Shown here in pieces: positions 42,659-53,840 of a stretch of DNA of 64,000 bases. The notes below the pieces were generated by a model, which saw only the letters and a list, made by a program, of their open reading frames with translations, was not told the DNA's origin and ran no database searches. How positions within the stretch are numbered: the stretch's first letter is position 1; each line of letters begins with the position of its first letter. The stretch comes from Paenalcaligenes suwonensis. Its GTDB lineage: Bacteria; Pseudomonadota; Gammaproteobacteria; Burkholderiales; Burkholderiaceae_B. The stretch lies in contig NZ_JAANPV010000003.1 in NCBI RefSeq assembly GCF_011290505.1, positions 62,001 to 126,000 of the forward strand, given 5' to 3'. A program made the position numbers and the translations under genes.

Positions 42659-44956
42659 TCAGCCGGCAATAATCTCTATCTTCGCGATCCCTAATGCCAG
42701 CGTCTTCATCCCCGCATCTCGGAATTGAATTTGCGCCTGCGCGTCATTACCACTACCGCTTAAGTTCAAAATTGTGCCATCACCAAACTTCTGATGACGC
42801 ACACCTTGCCCTACCCGGAAGTGCTTATCGCCCACCACCACACCGCCACTGGCGCTGAAGTTAGGCGTATTCACTCGCATGCTGCTGCCCTGTTGACCTT
42901 GCCAACTAGAACCACGCCTAAAGGCACCACCTCCCCAGCTAGTAGTACCAGACGATGCCGTATTTTCTTGCACTCGCACCTGTGGTGTAAGCCACTTCAG
43001 ATGCTGCTCTGGTACTTCGTCTAGGAAACGTGAACGCATCGCGTAGCGTGTTTGGCCGTGCAACATACGGCTTTGCGCGAGCGTAATGTACAAACGTTTG
43101 CGTGCACGGGTAATAGCCACGTACATCAAACGACGCTCTTCTTCCAAGCCACCGGGCTCGCCAATACTGTTATCGTGTGGGAACAGGCCTTCTTCTAAGC
43201 CCGTCACAAACACCGCGTCAAACTCCAAACCCTTAGCAGCGTGCGTAGTCATTAGCTGAATCGCATCTTCGCCTTTTTGAGCTTGGTTATCACCCGCCTC
43301 TAAGGAGGCATGTGTCAGGAATGCCCCCAATGCAGACATAGGCGCCAATGCCGGCAAGCCACTTTCTGTTTCAGGAACTGATCCTGGTATGGCTTCTGGA
43401 ATACGACCTGCAGGCGAACCTGCGAAGTTTTCTTCCTGCTCGAAGACAGTTGCCGCGTTCACCAACTCTTGCAAGTTTTCTAAACGCTCTGCGCCTTCTC
43501 TATCGGCTTGATAATGCGCTAACAAACCACTTTCATGTACAACTAGCTCGATCAGTTCAGGCAGTGACACCACTTGTGCTTCACTTGCCAACCTATGAAT
43601 AAGCTCCACAAAGGCTTGCAAACTGCTGGCGGCTCTTCCGCTCATATAAGGCACTGCTTGGTACAAGCTAATGCCGTACTGACGCGCATGATCCCCTAAA
43701 GTTTCAAGAGAGCGCGCGCCTATACCACGTGTAGGGAAGTTCACTACTCGCAGCCAGGAAGTATCGTCAAACGGGTTATGAATGAGTCTCAAGTAAGCTA
43801 GTACGTGCTTGATCTCTTGGCGCTCAAAGAAGCGCTGACCACCATAAACTTTGTAGGGAATGCCTGAGCTAAACAAATGGTGCTCAAGCACCCTAGACTG
43901 TGCGTTACTACGGTACAAAATCGCGATCTGATCACGCGCCCAACCGTCGCGTATCAAGGCACGAATTTCGTCTACCACCCACTGTGCCTCTAAGGTATCC
44001 GATGCCTGCTCTGATACGCGTATTTGCTCGCCCTCACCAGAATCCGTCCACAGGTTTTTACCCAGACGATTCTTATTCTTGGCAATTAACGCGTTCGCAG
44101 CATCCAGAATGTGCGCACTAGAGCGGTAGTTTTGCTCTAAACGGATCACATTGCCTTTGGCATACTGGCGCTCGAAATCCGCCATATTGCCGACATTGGC
44201 ACCACGGAAGGCATAAATAGACTGGTCATCATCACCAACGGCAAAGATTGCCGCGCCATCACCTGCCAAGAGCTGCAACCACTTGTACTGCAAACGGTTG
44301 GTATCTTGAAACTCATCCACCAGAATATGGCGGAAACGGCGTTGGTAATGCTTACGTATAGGTTCGTTGCGTTGCAGCAGCTCATAGGCGCGCAACAACA
44401 ACTCAGCAAAGTCTACAACGCCTTCGCGCTCGCACTGCTCTTGATACTGTTGATACAACGCCACCAGCATTTTCTGGTGCGGGTCAAACTCGTCTAAAGC
44501 ATCGGGTCTAAAACCGTCTTCTTTGCTGGAATTAATAAAGCGCTGCACATCGCGAGGCGGATACTTTTCATCATCCACATTGCCTGCTTTCAGCAAACGC
44601 TTGATGGCAGATAACTGGTCTGCGCTGTCTAGTATTTGGAAACTTTGGGGTAAACCGGCATCACGATGATGTGCTCGCAGTAAGCGATTACACAGCCCGT
44701 GGAAAGTACCTACCCACATACCACGCGTGTCGATGGGCATCTGCGCTTGCAAGCGCGTCAGCATTTCGCGAGCCGCCTTATTGGTAAAGGTAACCGCCAT
44801 TAAAGCAAAAGGGCTTAGTTGCTGCGTTTGCATCAACCAAGCCATTCGGGTAGTCAGGACTCGCGTTTTTCCGCTGCCTGCTCCCGCCAACACTAAGGTA
44901 TGGACGGGAGCTTGTGTGACTGCCTGTTGCTGCTGTGAGTTCAGGCCATCTATCAT
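42659..44956 (-). CDS. uvrD: DNA helicase II
   Basis: A 765-residue superfamily 1A helicase. Walker A GAGSGKTR near 25-32, AVTFTNKAAREM (Ia), DEFQDTN (II), GDDDQSIYAFRGA (III), RLEQNYRSS (IV), and VAITRARKRLYI (VI) occur in order. The C-terminal end (FRVGQGVRHQKFGDGTIL) is the Tudor-like domain that binds RNA polymerase in UvrD and PcrA. It unwinds DNA in excision and mismatch repair. Its start shares ATGA with the stop of the desaturase gene upstream on the same strand. Confidence 0.95.
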   Translation of the reverse strand: MIDGLNSQQQQAVTQAPVHTLVLAGAGSGKTRVLTTRMAWLMQTQQLSPFALMAVTFTNKAAREMLTRLQAQMPIDTRGMWVGTFHGLCNRLLRAHHRDAGLPQSFQILDSADQLSAIKRLLKAGNVDDEKYPPRDVQRFINSSKEDGFRPDALDEFDPHQKMLVALYQQYQEQCEREGVVDFAELLLRAYELLQRNEPIRKHYQRRFRHILVDEFQDTNRLQYKWLQLLAGDGAAIFAVGDDDQSIYAFRGANVGNMADFERQYAKGNVIRLEQNYRSSAHILDAANALIAKNKNRLGKNLWTDSGEGEQIRVSEQASDTLEAQWVVDEIRALIRDGWARDQIAILYRSNAQSRVLEHHLFSSGIPYKVYGGQRFFERQEIKHVLAYLRLIHNPFDDTSWLRVVNFPTRGIGARSLETLGDHARQYGISLYQAVPYMSGRAASSLQAFVELIHRLASEAQVVSLPELIELVVHESGLLAHYQADREGAERLENLQELVNAATVFEQEENFAGSPAGRIPEAIPGSVPETESGLPALAPMSALGAFLTHASLEAGDNQAQKGEDAIQLMTTHAAKGLEFDAVFVTGLEEGLFPHDNSIGEPGGLEEERRLMYVAITRARKRLYITLAQSRMLHGQTRYAMRSRFLDEVPEQHLKWLTPQVRVQENTASSGTTSWGGGAFRRGSSWQGQQGSSMRVNTPNFSASGGVVVGDKHFRVGQGVRHQKFGDGTILNLSGSGNDAQAQIQFRDAGMKTLALGIAKIEIIAG

Positions 44957-46173
44957 GCCGCGTAGCGGCGCAGACGTTGCGCAAATTGTTCCAGGCTCTC
45001 AATACCGCTTTGCTGTGCGCGCTGGCACCAGCCACGCAAATCAGCCAACAACTGTTCACTGGATGCGGTGGAGCTTTCCCAGATACGGGACAATTCCATT
45101 TGCATACGCACCACTGTAGACAGGCGAGTATCTTCTTCCAACACAGTTTGCAACTGAGCACGCTGTTCTGGATCCAGAACTTCATCACCACGACCGATCC
45201 AGTCGCCGCAACGTTTCAGCAAGCTCCATTTGCAGTTAGGATCCGCTGCATTCAGAGAAGGCTTCAAACGTGCCAGCTCTTCTTTAGCAGTGTTGCTGAT
45301 AATGTCAGCATAACGTGCCAAGATTTCGTAGCGGTGCGTGATAACGCCCTGCAAGGTAGACAAGCTAATGCCATCTGCTTGCGCATTGTTTTCTGGTTCC
45401 AGTTTCAACTTAGGTGCTACTTTTTTCACCTGAGCCAGTCCCAAGAACTTCAGCACACTGATATAGCACCAACCCAAGTCAAATTCGTACCATTTGCTGG
45501 AGAATTTTGCGGATGTACCGTACGCGTGGTGGTTGTTATGCAATTCCTCACCACCGATGATGATCCCAATAGGGAACACGTTGGTACTGGTGTCAGGACT
45601 AGCAAAGTTACGGTAGCCCACTGCGTGGCCCAAACCGTTTACAACGCCAGCAGCCCAGAATGGAATCCATGCCATTTGTACCGCCCACACTGCCAAGCCT
45701 TCTAGGCCAAAAAGCAGAATGTCGATAACCAACATGATCAAGATACCAAGCAGGTTATGTTTGGAGTACACATTGCGCTCCATCCAGTCATCCGGCGTAC
45801 CGTGACCAAAGCGTTTCAATGTTTCTTCGTTTGTTGCTTCCAAGCGATACAGTTCTGCACCACGGAAGAAAACCATACCCAAACCAAAGACTACGGGCGA
45901 ATGGGGATCACCTTCACGCTCGCAGCGCGCATGGTGTTTACGGTGGATAGCCACCCATTCTTTGGTGACCATACCGGTGGTCATCCAAAGCCAGAAACGG
46001 AAAAAGTGCATCACAGCCGGATGCAAATCCAAGCCTCGGTGGGCTTGGCTACGGTGAAGGAATACTGTCACCGACACAATAGTAATGTGAGTAAGCACAA
46101 GGGTAATCAAGACAACCTGCCACCAAGACAGTTGCAAGAACCCGCCAGCTAGAAAATTCAGAAAATTTTGCAT
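44953..46173 (-). CDS. Fatty acid desaturase (delta-9 type, membrane)
   Basis: A 406-residue integral membrane di-iron enzyme. The histidine boxes are HRSQAHR (about 40-46), HRKHH (about 77-81) and ELHNNHHAYG (about 210-219). The first about 270 residues are the desaturase, and a soluble charged C-terminal part of some 130 residues follows, typical for proteobacterial homologues of acyl-CoA or phospholipid desaturases. It makes unsaturated fatty acids, often in the cold. It is coupled to uvrD by ATGA, an unusual pairing. The start at 46173 has AAGG close upstream; a longer frame to 46209 lacks a site. Confidence 0.9.
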   Translation of the reverse strand: MQNFLNFLAGGFLQLSWWQVVLITLVLTHITIVSVTVFLHRSQAHRGLDLHPAVMHFFRFWLWMTTGMVTKEWVAIHRKHHARCEREGDPHSPVVFGLGMVFFRGAELYRLEATNEETLKRFGHGTPDDWMERNVYSKHNLLGILIMLVIDILLFGLEGLAVWAVQMAWIPFWAAGVVNGLGHAVGYRNFASPDTSTNVFPIGIIIGGEELHNNHHAYGTSAKFSSKWYEFDLGWCYISVLKFLGLAQVKKVAPKLKLEPENNAQADGISLSTLQGVITHRYEILARYADIISNTAKEELARLKPSLNAADPNCKWSLLKRCGDWIGRGDEVLDPEQRAQLQTVLEEDTRLSTVVRMQMELSRIWESSTASSEQLLADLRGWCQRAQQSGIESLEQFAQRLRRYAA

Positions 46174-46271
46174 AGACCTTTTATAGATGATCCATGAAGA
46201 TAAAGACACGAAAAGTGTAGCTCACTTGGGGTATAGAAGACAGCAATATTTCAATTGCAATGTCAACCCTA

Positions 46272-47567
46272 TCAAGAAGTAACTGCTGTTCGCACGAGAA
46301 CTGCTGCAAAAAAACCATCCGTTCCATGCAGATCAGGACGCAGGCTTAAATAATCACCCTGCATCAGCAAATCAGGTATACGAGCTTTTAATACCTCATT
46401 TACTGGTACTACTTGGAAGTCTGGGCATGCCTGCAAAAAAGTCTGGATCTGTTGCTCATTTTCTTCAGGCAGCACACTACATGTAGCGTAGACCAGTCTA
46501 CCACCTGGCGCCACGCACTTGGCAGCACGTTGCAGAATCACTTGCTGTAGCTCAACATATTGCGAAATTTCTTCTGCTCGTAACCGCCATTTTAGATCAG
46601 GATTACGACGTAAAGTTCCCAATCCGCTACACGGAGCATCTACTAATACACGTTGAGCCTTGCCATAAAAGCGCTGCAAACGCTTATCGTCATTTTCTGC
46701 AATGGCCATGCTGTTCACGTTATCTAAACCGCAACGTGCAAAACGCGGCTTAGCTCGTTCCAAACGCGCTGCCGACACATCCATGGCATACAGTTTCCCT
46801 GTACCACGCATCAATGCCCCTAACAGTAGGCTTTTGCCCCCTGCTCCAGCACAAAAGTCGATAATCAACTCATTACGACGAGGCGCAACCAAGGCCGCCA
46901 GAATTTGACTACCTTCGTCTTGTACTTCCAGCTCGCCTTTTTCGAATTCAGGCCAGTGGCGCAACGTAGGGCGGCCTTCCAAACGAATCCCCCATGGCGA
47001 ATAGCGCATGGCTTCAGGGTTAAATGCCGCGCGCTCACCTGCTTGCAACGTAGCCAACATTTTCTTGCGATCTGCGCGCATAGGGTTCACGCGTATATCC
47101 ACACCTGCTTCCACGTTTAAGGCAGCAGCCAATGCTTCAGGCTCAGCTTGTTTTTGCAGCTCTTCTGCTAACCAGTCAGGCAGGCTAAAACGTTGCGCAA
47201 AAGGCAAATTAGCCGTATCTACCGCCAACGTTTGCTTCAACCACGCCTGGTCTTCGGCCTCTAGCTCTTGGCTCACAGCCTCTATGCCGTGCAACTCTGC
47301 CAATGCCAACAAGGCCATTTGTCGGGGTTGCTGCTCACCTGCGCTGTGCGTGAGCTGTTCAAACAAGCGCCAATGGCGCAATAAGGCAAATACAGCATCA
47401 CTCAGCTCTGCCCTATCGCGTCCACCCAAGGCAGACTGATTTTTCATCCATTGTGCCAACACAGCATCGGCGGGTTGTTGCCAACCTTTAAGCAATAGCA
47501 TCACTTCCTGCAATTGCTGGACGCGTTGATGAACACGGATAAAACGAGAAGGAGAAACCTGAGACAT
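46272..47567 (-). CDS. RsmB/NOP2-family RNA cytosine-C5 methyltransferase
   Basis: A 431-residue protein with an N-terminal helical part and a C-terminal methyltransferase domain: FCAGAGGK (SAM) near 238-245, DVS...LERAK, VDAPCSGLGTLRRNPD near 312-327 with the PCSG release cysteine, and VYATCSVLPEENE with the catalytic TCS cysteine. It methylates a cytosine in RNA, probably rRNA. Whether it is RsmB itself is uncertain: the N-terminus is not clearly a NusB-like domain. Start: the ATG at 47567 has AGG at five bases; the GTG two codons upstream does not. Confidence 0.88.
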   Translation of the reverse strand: MSQVSPSRFIRVHQRVQQLQEVMLLLKGWQQPADAVLAQWMKNQSALGGRDRAELSDAVFALLRHWRLFEQLTHSAGEQQPRQMALLALAELHGIEAVSQELEAEDQAWLKQTLAVDTANLPFAQRFSLPDWLAEELQKQAEPEALAAALNVEAGVDIRVNPMRADRKKMLATLQAGERAAFNPEAMRYSPWGIRLEGRPTLRHWPEFEKGELEVQDEGSQILAALVAPRRNELIIDFCAGAGGKSLLLGALMRGTGKLYAMDVSAARLERAKPRFARCGLDNVNSMAIAENDDKRLQRFYGKAQRVLVDAPCSGLGTLRRNPDLKWRLRAEEISQYVELQQVILQRAAKCVAPGGRLVYATCSVLPEENEQQIQTFLQACPDFQVVPVNEVLKARIPDLLMQGDYLSLRPDLHGTDGFFAAVLVRTAVTS

Positions 47568-47595
47568 AGCCACCTAACAGCAAATTACAACAAAT

Positions 47596-48243
47596 TTATA
47601 TAAACCCGCGGGAGGTTACACCGGCAACCTGTACACGTCCATCATCTAGGCATTGTACTCGGCCTTCTATCAGCCAACGTACCACCTCTATATAGACCTT
47701 ATGCTCCACGGGCAAAAGACGCTCAGCCAATTGCTGCGCATCATCCCCAGCCTCTACTGGCACAATACCTTGCGCAATGGTTGGACCGCTATCCAACTCT
47801 GGGGTAACAAAATGAACCGTACATCCGTGCCACTGCACACCCGCATCCAGCGCTTGCTGATGCGTGTGCAAACCTGGGAAAAGCGGCAGCAGTGATGGGT
47901 GTACATTAATTAAGCGCCCCATGTAATGGCGCACGAAACCAGGGGTTAACACACGCATAAAGCCAGCCAGTAATACGTAATCTGGCCCATAGCCATCTAT
48001 GGTTTCTTGCAGCACAGCATCAAAGTGCTCTCGGCTTTCGTATTCTGTATGGTTAATATAGTGGGTTGCTATGCCTTGCTGCTGTGCCCACTGCATACCT
48101 TCTGAGTTTGCTCTGTGCGTGATCACGGCACAAACTTCTGCTGGCCAACCGTTGTGACGTATTGCGTCTACAATAGCCTGCATATTTGAACCACGACCTG
48201 AGATTAAAATAACCAGCCTGCGCGCTGTAGCACTCTCTGTCAA
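47596..48243 (-). CDS. purN: Phosphoribosylglycinamide formyltransferase
   Basis: A 215-residue enzyme of purine synthesis (GAR to FGAR with 10-formyl-THF). LVILISGRGSNMQAIV opens the Rossmann domain, VLLAGFMRVLTPGFV and INVHPSLLPLFPG carry the catalytic Asn and His, and TPELDSGPTI the catalytic Asp. Translation probably starts at TTG 48243, which has AAAGGA at six bases and fits family alignments; TTG at 48261 is an alternative. It is separated by 40 bp from the divergent ribF. Confidence 0.94.
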   Translation of the reverse strand: MTESATARRLVILISGRGSNMQAIVDAIRHNGWPAEVCAVITHRANSEGMQWAQQQGIATHYINHTEYESREHFDAVLQETIDGYGPDYVLLAGFMRVLTPGFVRHYMGRLINVHPSLLPLFPGLHTHQQALDAGVQWHGCTVHFVTPELDSGPTIAQGIVPVEAGDDAQQLAERLLPVEHKVYIEVVRWLIEGRVQCLDDGRVQVAGVTSRGFI

Positions 48244-48284
48244 AACCTTTCCTTTACTCAAACTGGCTTAACCTTCATCAAACC

Positions 48285-49250
48285 GTGAAATCCGCTTTAT
48301 CCATTTATCGCACACTGCCACGCTTTGACGCATCACGGCCCAGCGCCGTCACCATTGGCAACTTTGATGGTGTACACCTAGGTCATCAGGCCATATTGGA
48401 AAAGGTACGCAGCGAAGCCGTTGCTCGCGATCTTACGCCTACTGCCATTACTTTTACGCCACATCCAAGGGCGTATTTCGCACAACGCGGAAACAGGCCC
48501 GAACTTGCGCCCACCCAAATTAGCAGTCTGCGTGACAAGCTATCGTTGCTCGCATGCCACGGAATGGCGCAAATTGTACTGGCAAAATTCGATCATGCGT
48601 TCGCCGATATGCGAGCCGAGCAGTTTATACAACAACTTCTGGTTGAGGGTTTAAACACGCGCTGGCTGCTAGTAGGTAAAGATTTTCGCTTTGGTCACCA
48701 GCGTCAGGGCACGGTTGCGTTACTGCAAGAATACGGCCAACGCTTGGGCTTTGAGGTGCAAACCATTGAGGATATTGCTGACTCGCACGGGCACCGCATT
48801 TCAAGCAGCGAGCTTCGTTCGTTGCTGGCTGTAGGCAATATGACGCGTAGCGCAGAACTATTAGGTCAGCCCTACCAGCTTAGCGGCCATGTCATCCATG
48901 GACAAAAGCTGGGACGCACCCTCAACTTCCCCACATTAAATATTCCAGTTCCCCAGCACTGTGCAGCGCGCTCTGGTATATATATTGTACGCGTGCATGG
49001 CCTTGGCCCCACCCCCTTACCTGGTGTAGCTAGCCTAGGTGTACGCCCCACCGTCACCGACACCGGAGCGCTATTGTTGGAAGTACATTTACTCGACATC
49101 AATATCGACGCTTACGGTAAACTGGTGAAGGTTGATTTTCTAAACTTTGTACGGGAAGAAGAAAAATTCCCTGATCTCCAAACTTTGACTGCTGCCATCG
49201 AGAACGATGCGCAACAGGCTCGCGAGTATTTTGTTGTCAATGGACTATAA
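48285..49250 (+). CDS. ribF: Bifunctional riboflavin kinase / FAD synthetase
   Basis: A 321-residue enzyme making FMN and FAD. The N-terminal FAD synthetase part has [12 protein letters not shown] (about 24-35) and FGHQRQG; the C-terminal riboflavin kinase part has [11 protein letters not shown] and [10 protein letters not shown]. Start GTG at 48285. It is first in the ribF-ileS-lspA-coaBC-dut order; its stop lies 11 bases into ileS. Confidence 0.95.
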   Translation: MKSALSIYRTLPRFDASRPSAVTIGNFDGVHLGHQAILEKVRSEAVARDLTPTAITFTPHPRAYFAQRGNRPELAPTQISSLRDKLSLLACHGMAQIVLAKFDHAFADMRAEQFIQQLLVEGLNTRWLLVGKDFRFGHQRQGTVALLQEYGQRLGFEVQTIEDIADSHGHRISSSELRSLLAVGNMTRSAELLGQPYQLSGHVIHGQKLGRTLNFPTLNIPVPQHCAARSGIYIVRVHGLGPTPLPGVASLGVRPTVTDTGALLLEVHLLDINIDAYGKLVKVDFLNFVREEEKFPDLQTLTAAIENDAQQAREYFVVNGL

Positions 49251-52083
49251 AAACACCCTAAACCTGCCCAACACTCCCTTTCCAATGCGGGGAGACCTCC
49301 CTAAACGTGAACCCGGCTGGATTGCCGAATGGGAGGAAAACAGAGTCTATGAGGCCATTCGTGCCGCCAGCAAAGGACGTCCAAAATTCGTATTGCACGA
49401 TGGTCCTCCTTACGCCAACGGGTCATTGCACCTAGGGCACGCTGCCAACAAAATTCTGAAAGATATTATTGTCAAAAGCCACAACATGGCTGGCTTTGAT
49501 GCGCAATATGTTCCGGGTTGGGACTGCCACGGTATGCCTATTGAAGTACAGATTGAAAAACTGTACGGCAAAAACCTGCCTGTTGCGGAAACCCAAGCCA
49601 AAGCTCGCGCCTACGCGCTTGAGCAAATCGACCATCAACGTAAAGACTTCAAACGTCTGGGCGTACTGGGCGAATGGGATAACCCCTACCTGACCATGAA
49701 CTACAGCAACGAAGCAGACGAACTGCGCGTGCTGTCCAGAATCATGCAAAAAGGCTTCGTATTCCGTGGTCTGAAACCCGTGAACTGGTGTTTTGACTGT
49801 CAATCCGCATTGGCTGAAGCCGAAGTGGAATACGCCAACCGTACCGACCCTTCTATTTCTGTAGCCTTCCGCTTTGACCAGCCTGAGCTGGTTGCTAAAG
49901 CCTTCAAGCACCCGGTCGCCGTAGACGGTGCCATTGCTATCTGGACGACTACACCTTGGACGATTCCATCCAACCAAGCTCTGAATATTCACCCAGAAGA
50001 AGAATATGCGTTAGTAGAGTTGGACGAAGCCCGCAGCACAGGTAAATACTTACTGTTGGCCTCTGACTTGGTAGAAAGCTGCCTAGAAAGCTGGAAGCTC
50101 AGTGGTAAGATCGTCGCCCGCGCTATTGGTAGCGATTTAGAGGGTTTGGAGTTCCGCCACCCCTTGTACGACGTGGACCCCGGTTACGCACGTTTGTCAC
50201 CAGCGTACTGCGCTGAGTACGTGACACTGGACTCCGGTACTGGTGTAGTGCACTCCGCACCTGCCTATGGTATTGATGACTTCCAAATTTGCAAAAAACA
50301 CGGCTTAGACGATAAAGACATCATCAGCCCAGTAATGGGTAATGGCGTATACGCGAGTAGCTTGCCGTTGTTTGGCGGCATGATGATTTGGGACGCCAAC
50401 CCAAAAATTGTGGAAGCACTGCAAGAAGCCGGTTCGTTGCTGAAGTTCGAAAAGAACACGCACAGCTACATGCACTGCTGGCGTCACAAAACGCCTATTA
50501 TCTATCGCGCCACCAGCCAATGGTTTGCTGGCATGGATAAAGCCAACAGCACAGGTCGCACCTTGCGTGAAATGGCGCTAGAAGCGGTAGACGCGACAAA
50601 ATTCTACCCCGCTTGGGGTCATGCGCGTTTGCACGCCATGATTGCCAACCGCCCTGACTGGACACTGTCCAGACAGCGTCAATGGGGTGTACCTATGGCT
50701 TTCTTTGTACACAAAGAAACTGGCGAACTGCACCCACGCACTCCCGAGCTTATGGAAGAAGTGGCTAAGCTTGTTGAGGTAAAAGGCATTGAGGCATGGC
50801 AAGAGCTAGACATCAACACATTCTTAGGTGACGAGGCTCAGTTCTACGAGAAAAACCGTGACACTCTGGACGTATGGTTTGACTCCGGTTCTACACACGC
50901 AACCGTATTGGGCGGCGACAATGATGATCAAATCAAAGGCTCCCACTCAGAACAGCTAACATGGCCCGCTGACCTGTACTTGGAAGGCTCTGATCAGCAC
51001 CGTGGTTGGTTCCACTCCTCGTTGCTGACCGGTTGTATGCTGTATGGCCGCGCCCCGTACAAAGCCTTGCTCACACACGGTTTTGTGGTGGATGGCGAAG
51101 GCCGTAAGATGAGTAAATCTATCGGTAACATCATTCTGCCGCAAACCGTGGCCGACAAGATGGGTGCTGAGATCTTGCGTCTATGGACTGCCTCCACCGA
51201 CTACTCTGGCGAGCTGTCCATTTCCGACGAAATTCTGAAACGCGTGGTAGAAAGCTACCGCCGTATCCGCAATACCTTGAAGTTCTTGCTCGGTAACGTA
51301 GCCGATTTCGATATCGCCAAAGACGGTGTAGACCTAGACAAGATGCTGGAAATCGACCGCTACGCGCTGGATATGACTGCCAGCATGCAGGCCGAAGTAC
51401 AAGCACATTACAAGGTGTATGAATTCCACCCTATCGTTTCCCGCTTGCAGATTTTCTGCTCGGAAGACTTGGGGGCTTTCTACCTAGATATTCTAAAAGA
51501 TCGTCTGTACACCGCCGCGCCAAACAGTTTGGCTCGTCGCTCAGCACAGACAGCGCTTTGGCATATCACCCACGCTTTGCTGAAGCTGATGGCTCCTATC
51601 CTGTCCTTCACAGCAGAAGAGGCATGGAAAGACTTGCACTGCGATGAGGCCACACCACCGCTGACCATCTTTACCGAAGTGTTCCACACTTTCCCCCAGA
51701 TGGCAGATAACGATGCACTAAGCCAAAAATGGCTGCGTCTACGTGCTATTCGTTCTGATGTGATGAAACACATCGAAGACGTGCGTAGCGCTGGCAAAAT
51801 TGGTTCTTCGTTAGCGGCTGAATTGGATATCTATGCTGATGCAACCGATTACCCAATCTTAGCTAGTCTAGGCGACGACCTGCGCTTTGTGATGATGGTA
51901 TCCCGTGCCACGCTGCATCAAGCCGATGCACTGCGCATAGCGGTTTCAGCTAGCGAAGAAGAGAAATGTGAGCGTTGCTGGCACCACCGTGAAGATGTAG
52001 GTAGTCACACCGATCACCCCACTCTGTGTGGTCGCTGTGTAGAAAACCTATTTGGTGATGGCGAACCTAGACACTATGCCTGA
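49240..52083 (+). CDS. ileS: Isoleucyl-tRNA synthetase
   Basis: A 947-residue class I synthetase. The HIGH-type motif is HLGHA in [19 protein letters not shown] is in [10 protein letters not shown], and an editing CP1 domain lies between. A C-terminal zinc finger ([10 protein letters not shown]... LCGRC) is present, as in bacterial type enzymes that charge tRNA-Ile and clear valine. The ATG at 49240 overlaps the end of ribF; the frame opens 11 codons earlier. It is followed directly by lspA. Confidence 0.97.
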   Translation: MDYKNTLNLPNTPFPMRGDLPKREPGWIAEWEENRVYEAIRAASKGRPKFVLHDGPPYANGSLHLGHAANKILKDIIVKSHNMAGFDAQYVPGWDCHGMPIEVQIEKLYGKNLPVAETQAKARAYALEQIDHQRKDFKRLGVLGEWDNPYLTMNYSNEADELRVLSRIMQKGFVFRGLKPVNWCFDCQSALAEAEVEYANRTDPSISVAFRFDQPELVAKAFKHPVAVDGAIAIWTTTPWTIPSNQALNIHPEEEYALVELDEARSTGKYLLLASDLVESCLESWKLSGKIVARAIGSDLEGLEFRHPLYDVDPGYARLSPAYCAEYVTLDSGTGVVHSAPAYGIDDFQICKKHGLDDKDIISPVMGNGVYASSLPLFGGMMIWDANPKIVEALQEAGSLLKFEKNTHSYMHCWRHKTPIIYRATSQWFAGMDKANSTGRTLREMALEAVDATKFYPAWGHARLHAMIANRPDWTLSRQRQWGVPMAFFVHKETGELHPRTPELMEEVAKLVEVKGIEAWQELDINTFLGDEAQFYEKNRDTLDVWFDSGSTHATVLGGDNDDQIKGSHSEQLTWPADLYLEGSDQHRGWFHSSLLTGCMLYGRAPYKALLTHGFVVDGEGRKMSKSIGNIILPQTVADKMGAEILRLWTASTDYSGELSISDEILKRVVESYRRIRNTLKFLLGNVADFDIAKDGVDLDKMLEIDRYALDMTASMQAEVQAHYKVYEFHPIVSRLQIFCSEDLGAFYLDILKDRLYTAAPNSLARRSAQTALWHITHALLKLMAPILSFTAEEAWKDLHCDEATPPLTIFTEVFHTFPQMADNDALSQKWLRLRAIRSDVMKHIEDVRSAGKIGSSLAAELDIYADATDYPILASLGDDLRFVMMVSRATLHQADALRIAVSASEEEKCERCWHHREDVGSHTDHPTLCGRCVENLFGDGEPRHYA

Positions 52084-52615
52084 GCCTGTCGCTAATAACC
52101 TCAGCAACCCCAGTAAGCCGGCTGATCGCCGGCTGTTCTGGGGGTGGCTATTGCTTGCGTTGGTCATCGTCTTAGTTGACCAGCAAAGCAAAAGCTATTT
52201 CAACCAGAATCTGCTTTACGCAGAGCGCTGGACTGTATTCCCATTTTTTGACTTTACCTTGCTCTACAACCCCGGGGCAGCATTTAGCTTCTTGGCAGGT
52301 GGATCTGGGTGGCAAAAATGGTTCTTTTTAGGCATCGCCGCTGTTGCCTGCACCCTTATTTTGTATTGGCTACGCCGCAACCCCGGTCAACGGATGTTCT
52401 GCGCGTCCTTAAGCCTCATTTTGGGTGGCGCCTTGGGTAACGTTATCGACCGCCTGCTACATGGCCATGTCGTCGACTTCCTACTGTTTCATTGGAAAGG
52501 CTGGTACTTTCCAGCATTCAACATTGCAGACGTCGCCATCACGTGCGGTGCTATTCTATTGTTGATTGACGAGTTTCTTCGCGTACGTAAACAGCGTCAA
52601 TCCCAAGACGATTAA
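52058..52615 (+). CDS. lspA: Lipoprotein signal peptidase
   Basis: A 185-residue (177 from the ATG at 52076) inner-membrane aspartic protease with four helices. The catalytic aspartates are in [14 protein letters not shown] and FNIADVAI. It removes the signal peptide from prolipoproteins after the lipobox cysteine is modified. The start is uncertain, since 52058 and 52076 both overlap the end of ileS and neither has a clear ribosome site; coupling to ileS is likely. Confidence 0.95.
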   Translation: MANLDTMPEPVANNLSNPSKPADRRLFWGWLLLALVIVLVDQQSKSYFNQNLLYAERWTVFPFFDFTLLYNPGAAFSFLAGGSGWQKWFFLGIAAVACTLILYWLRRNPGQRMFCASLSLILGGALGNVIDRLLHGHVVDFLLFHWKGWYFPAFNIADVAITCGAILLLIDEFLRVRKQRQSQDD

Positions 52616-52634
52616 TCTTTCAGGACACACGACC

Positions 52635-53831
52635 ATGCGCGAGCTAACCCAGAAAAACCTGGTTTTTGGCCTCACAGGAGGCGTTGCCTGTTACAAAATT
52701 GCTGAGCTGGTACGCCGTACTAAAGACTTAGGCGCAAGCGTTGATGTGGTGATGACTTCTGCCGCCGAGCAATTCATCACTCCTGTCACCATGCAAGCCT
52801 TGTCTGGGCGCCCAGTATTTAGCAATATTTGGGATTCCCGCCCCAATGACAACATGGCCCACATACAGCTTAGTCGTCAAGCTGATGCCATTCTGATCGC
52901 CCCTGCCAGCACCGACTTCATTGCTAAACTAGCGCACGGCTTCGCCGACGACCTACTTAGCACGCTATGCGTGGCGCGTGGCAACTGCCCCTTGCTAGTA
53001 GCTCCTGCCATGAACCGCGAAATGTGGGCGCACCCCGCTACACAGCGCAATATCCAACAACTGCGTGAAGACGGTGTCATTATTTTGGGCCCTGGTCATG
53101 GCGATCAAGCTTGCGGTGAGTTTGGTGATGGGCGCATGCTAGAACCCGATCAATTGCTTAGTGAAATACGTGCTTTCTTTCAGCCCAAACTGTTGAAAGG
53201 TAAAAAAGTACTGATTACTGCTGGCCCTACCAGCGAAGCCATTGATCCGGTACGCGTGATTACCAACCGTTCTTCCGGAAAAATGGGTTACGCGCTTGCC
53301 CAAGCCGCTAGAGAGGCTGGCGCTGAGGTAGAGCTAGTTTCTGGCCCTGTTAATCTGGCTGCTCCCTATGCCGTGCAACGTATTAGCGTTGAAAGCGCCC
53401 GCGACATGCACAAAGCCGTTATGCAACGAGCACCGCACAGCGATGTATTCATTGCGGTCGCAGCCGTTGCCGACTGGTATGTGACCAATGCCAGCGATCA
53501 AAAGCTAAAGAAAAACCAAACACAAGATAGCCCTCAGTTAGAGTTTGCCCCCAACCCCGACATTCTGGCCGAGGTGGCTGCCCTTGCTGACAGACCTTTC
53601 TGCGTAGGCTTTGCAGCCGAAACCGAGCAGTTACTGAGCTTTGCCGAGGCCAAACGTCGACGTAAAAACATTCCATTGCTAGTCGGCAACTTAGCACAAC
53701 GCGCCATGCACGCTGACGACACTGAACTGGTTATTTTTGATGAACAAGGTCATGACGCGTGGCCTGCTACGGATAAGCTTACTGCTGCCCGCAAGCTAAT
53801 ACAGCGCATCGCCCTTCAACTGGAACCCTAA
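52635..53831 (+). CDS. coaBC: Bifunctional phosphopantothenoylcysteine decarboxylase / synthetase
   Basis: A 398-residue enzyme for two steps of CoA synthesis. The N-terminal flavodoxin-like CoaC domain has GGVACYKIAELVR, the catalytic His in HIQL and APAMNREMW; the C-terminal CoaB domain has ITAGPTSEAIDPVR and LKKNQ. The ATG at 52635 is preceded by a weak AGGA. It is 19 bp after lspA and 9 bp before dut. Confidence 0.96.
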   Translation: MRELTQKNLVFGLTGGVACYKIAELVRRTKDLGASVDVVMTSAAEQFITPVTMQALSGRPVFSNIWDSRPNDNMAHIQLSRQADAILIAPASTDFIAKLAHGFADDLLSTLCVARGNCPLLVAPAMNREMWAHPATQRNIQQLREDGVIILGPGHGDQACGEFGDGRMLEPDQLLSEIRAFFQPKLLKGKKVLITAGPTSEAIDPVRVITNRSSGKMGYALAQAAREAGAEVELVSGPVNLAAPYAVQRISVESARDMHKAVMQRAPHSDVFIAVAAVADWYVTNASDQKLKKNQTQDSPQLEFAPNPDILAEVAALADRPFCVGFAAETEQLLSFAEAKRRRKNIPLLVGNLAQRAMHADDTELVIFDEQGHDAWPATDKLTAARKLIQRIALQLEP

Positions 53832-53840
53832 TTTTTGACT

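Noticed and set aside
42507-42728. 73-codon plus-strand ORF at the uvrD end
   Set aside because: It begins within hairpin repeat copy 2 and ends inside uvrD antisense; no ribosome site.
44935-45705. 256-codon plus-strand ORF over the desaturase
   Set aside because: The desaturase on the minus strand has three correct histidine boxes; the plus-strand frame has no recognisable domain.
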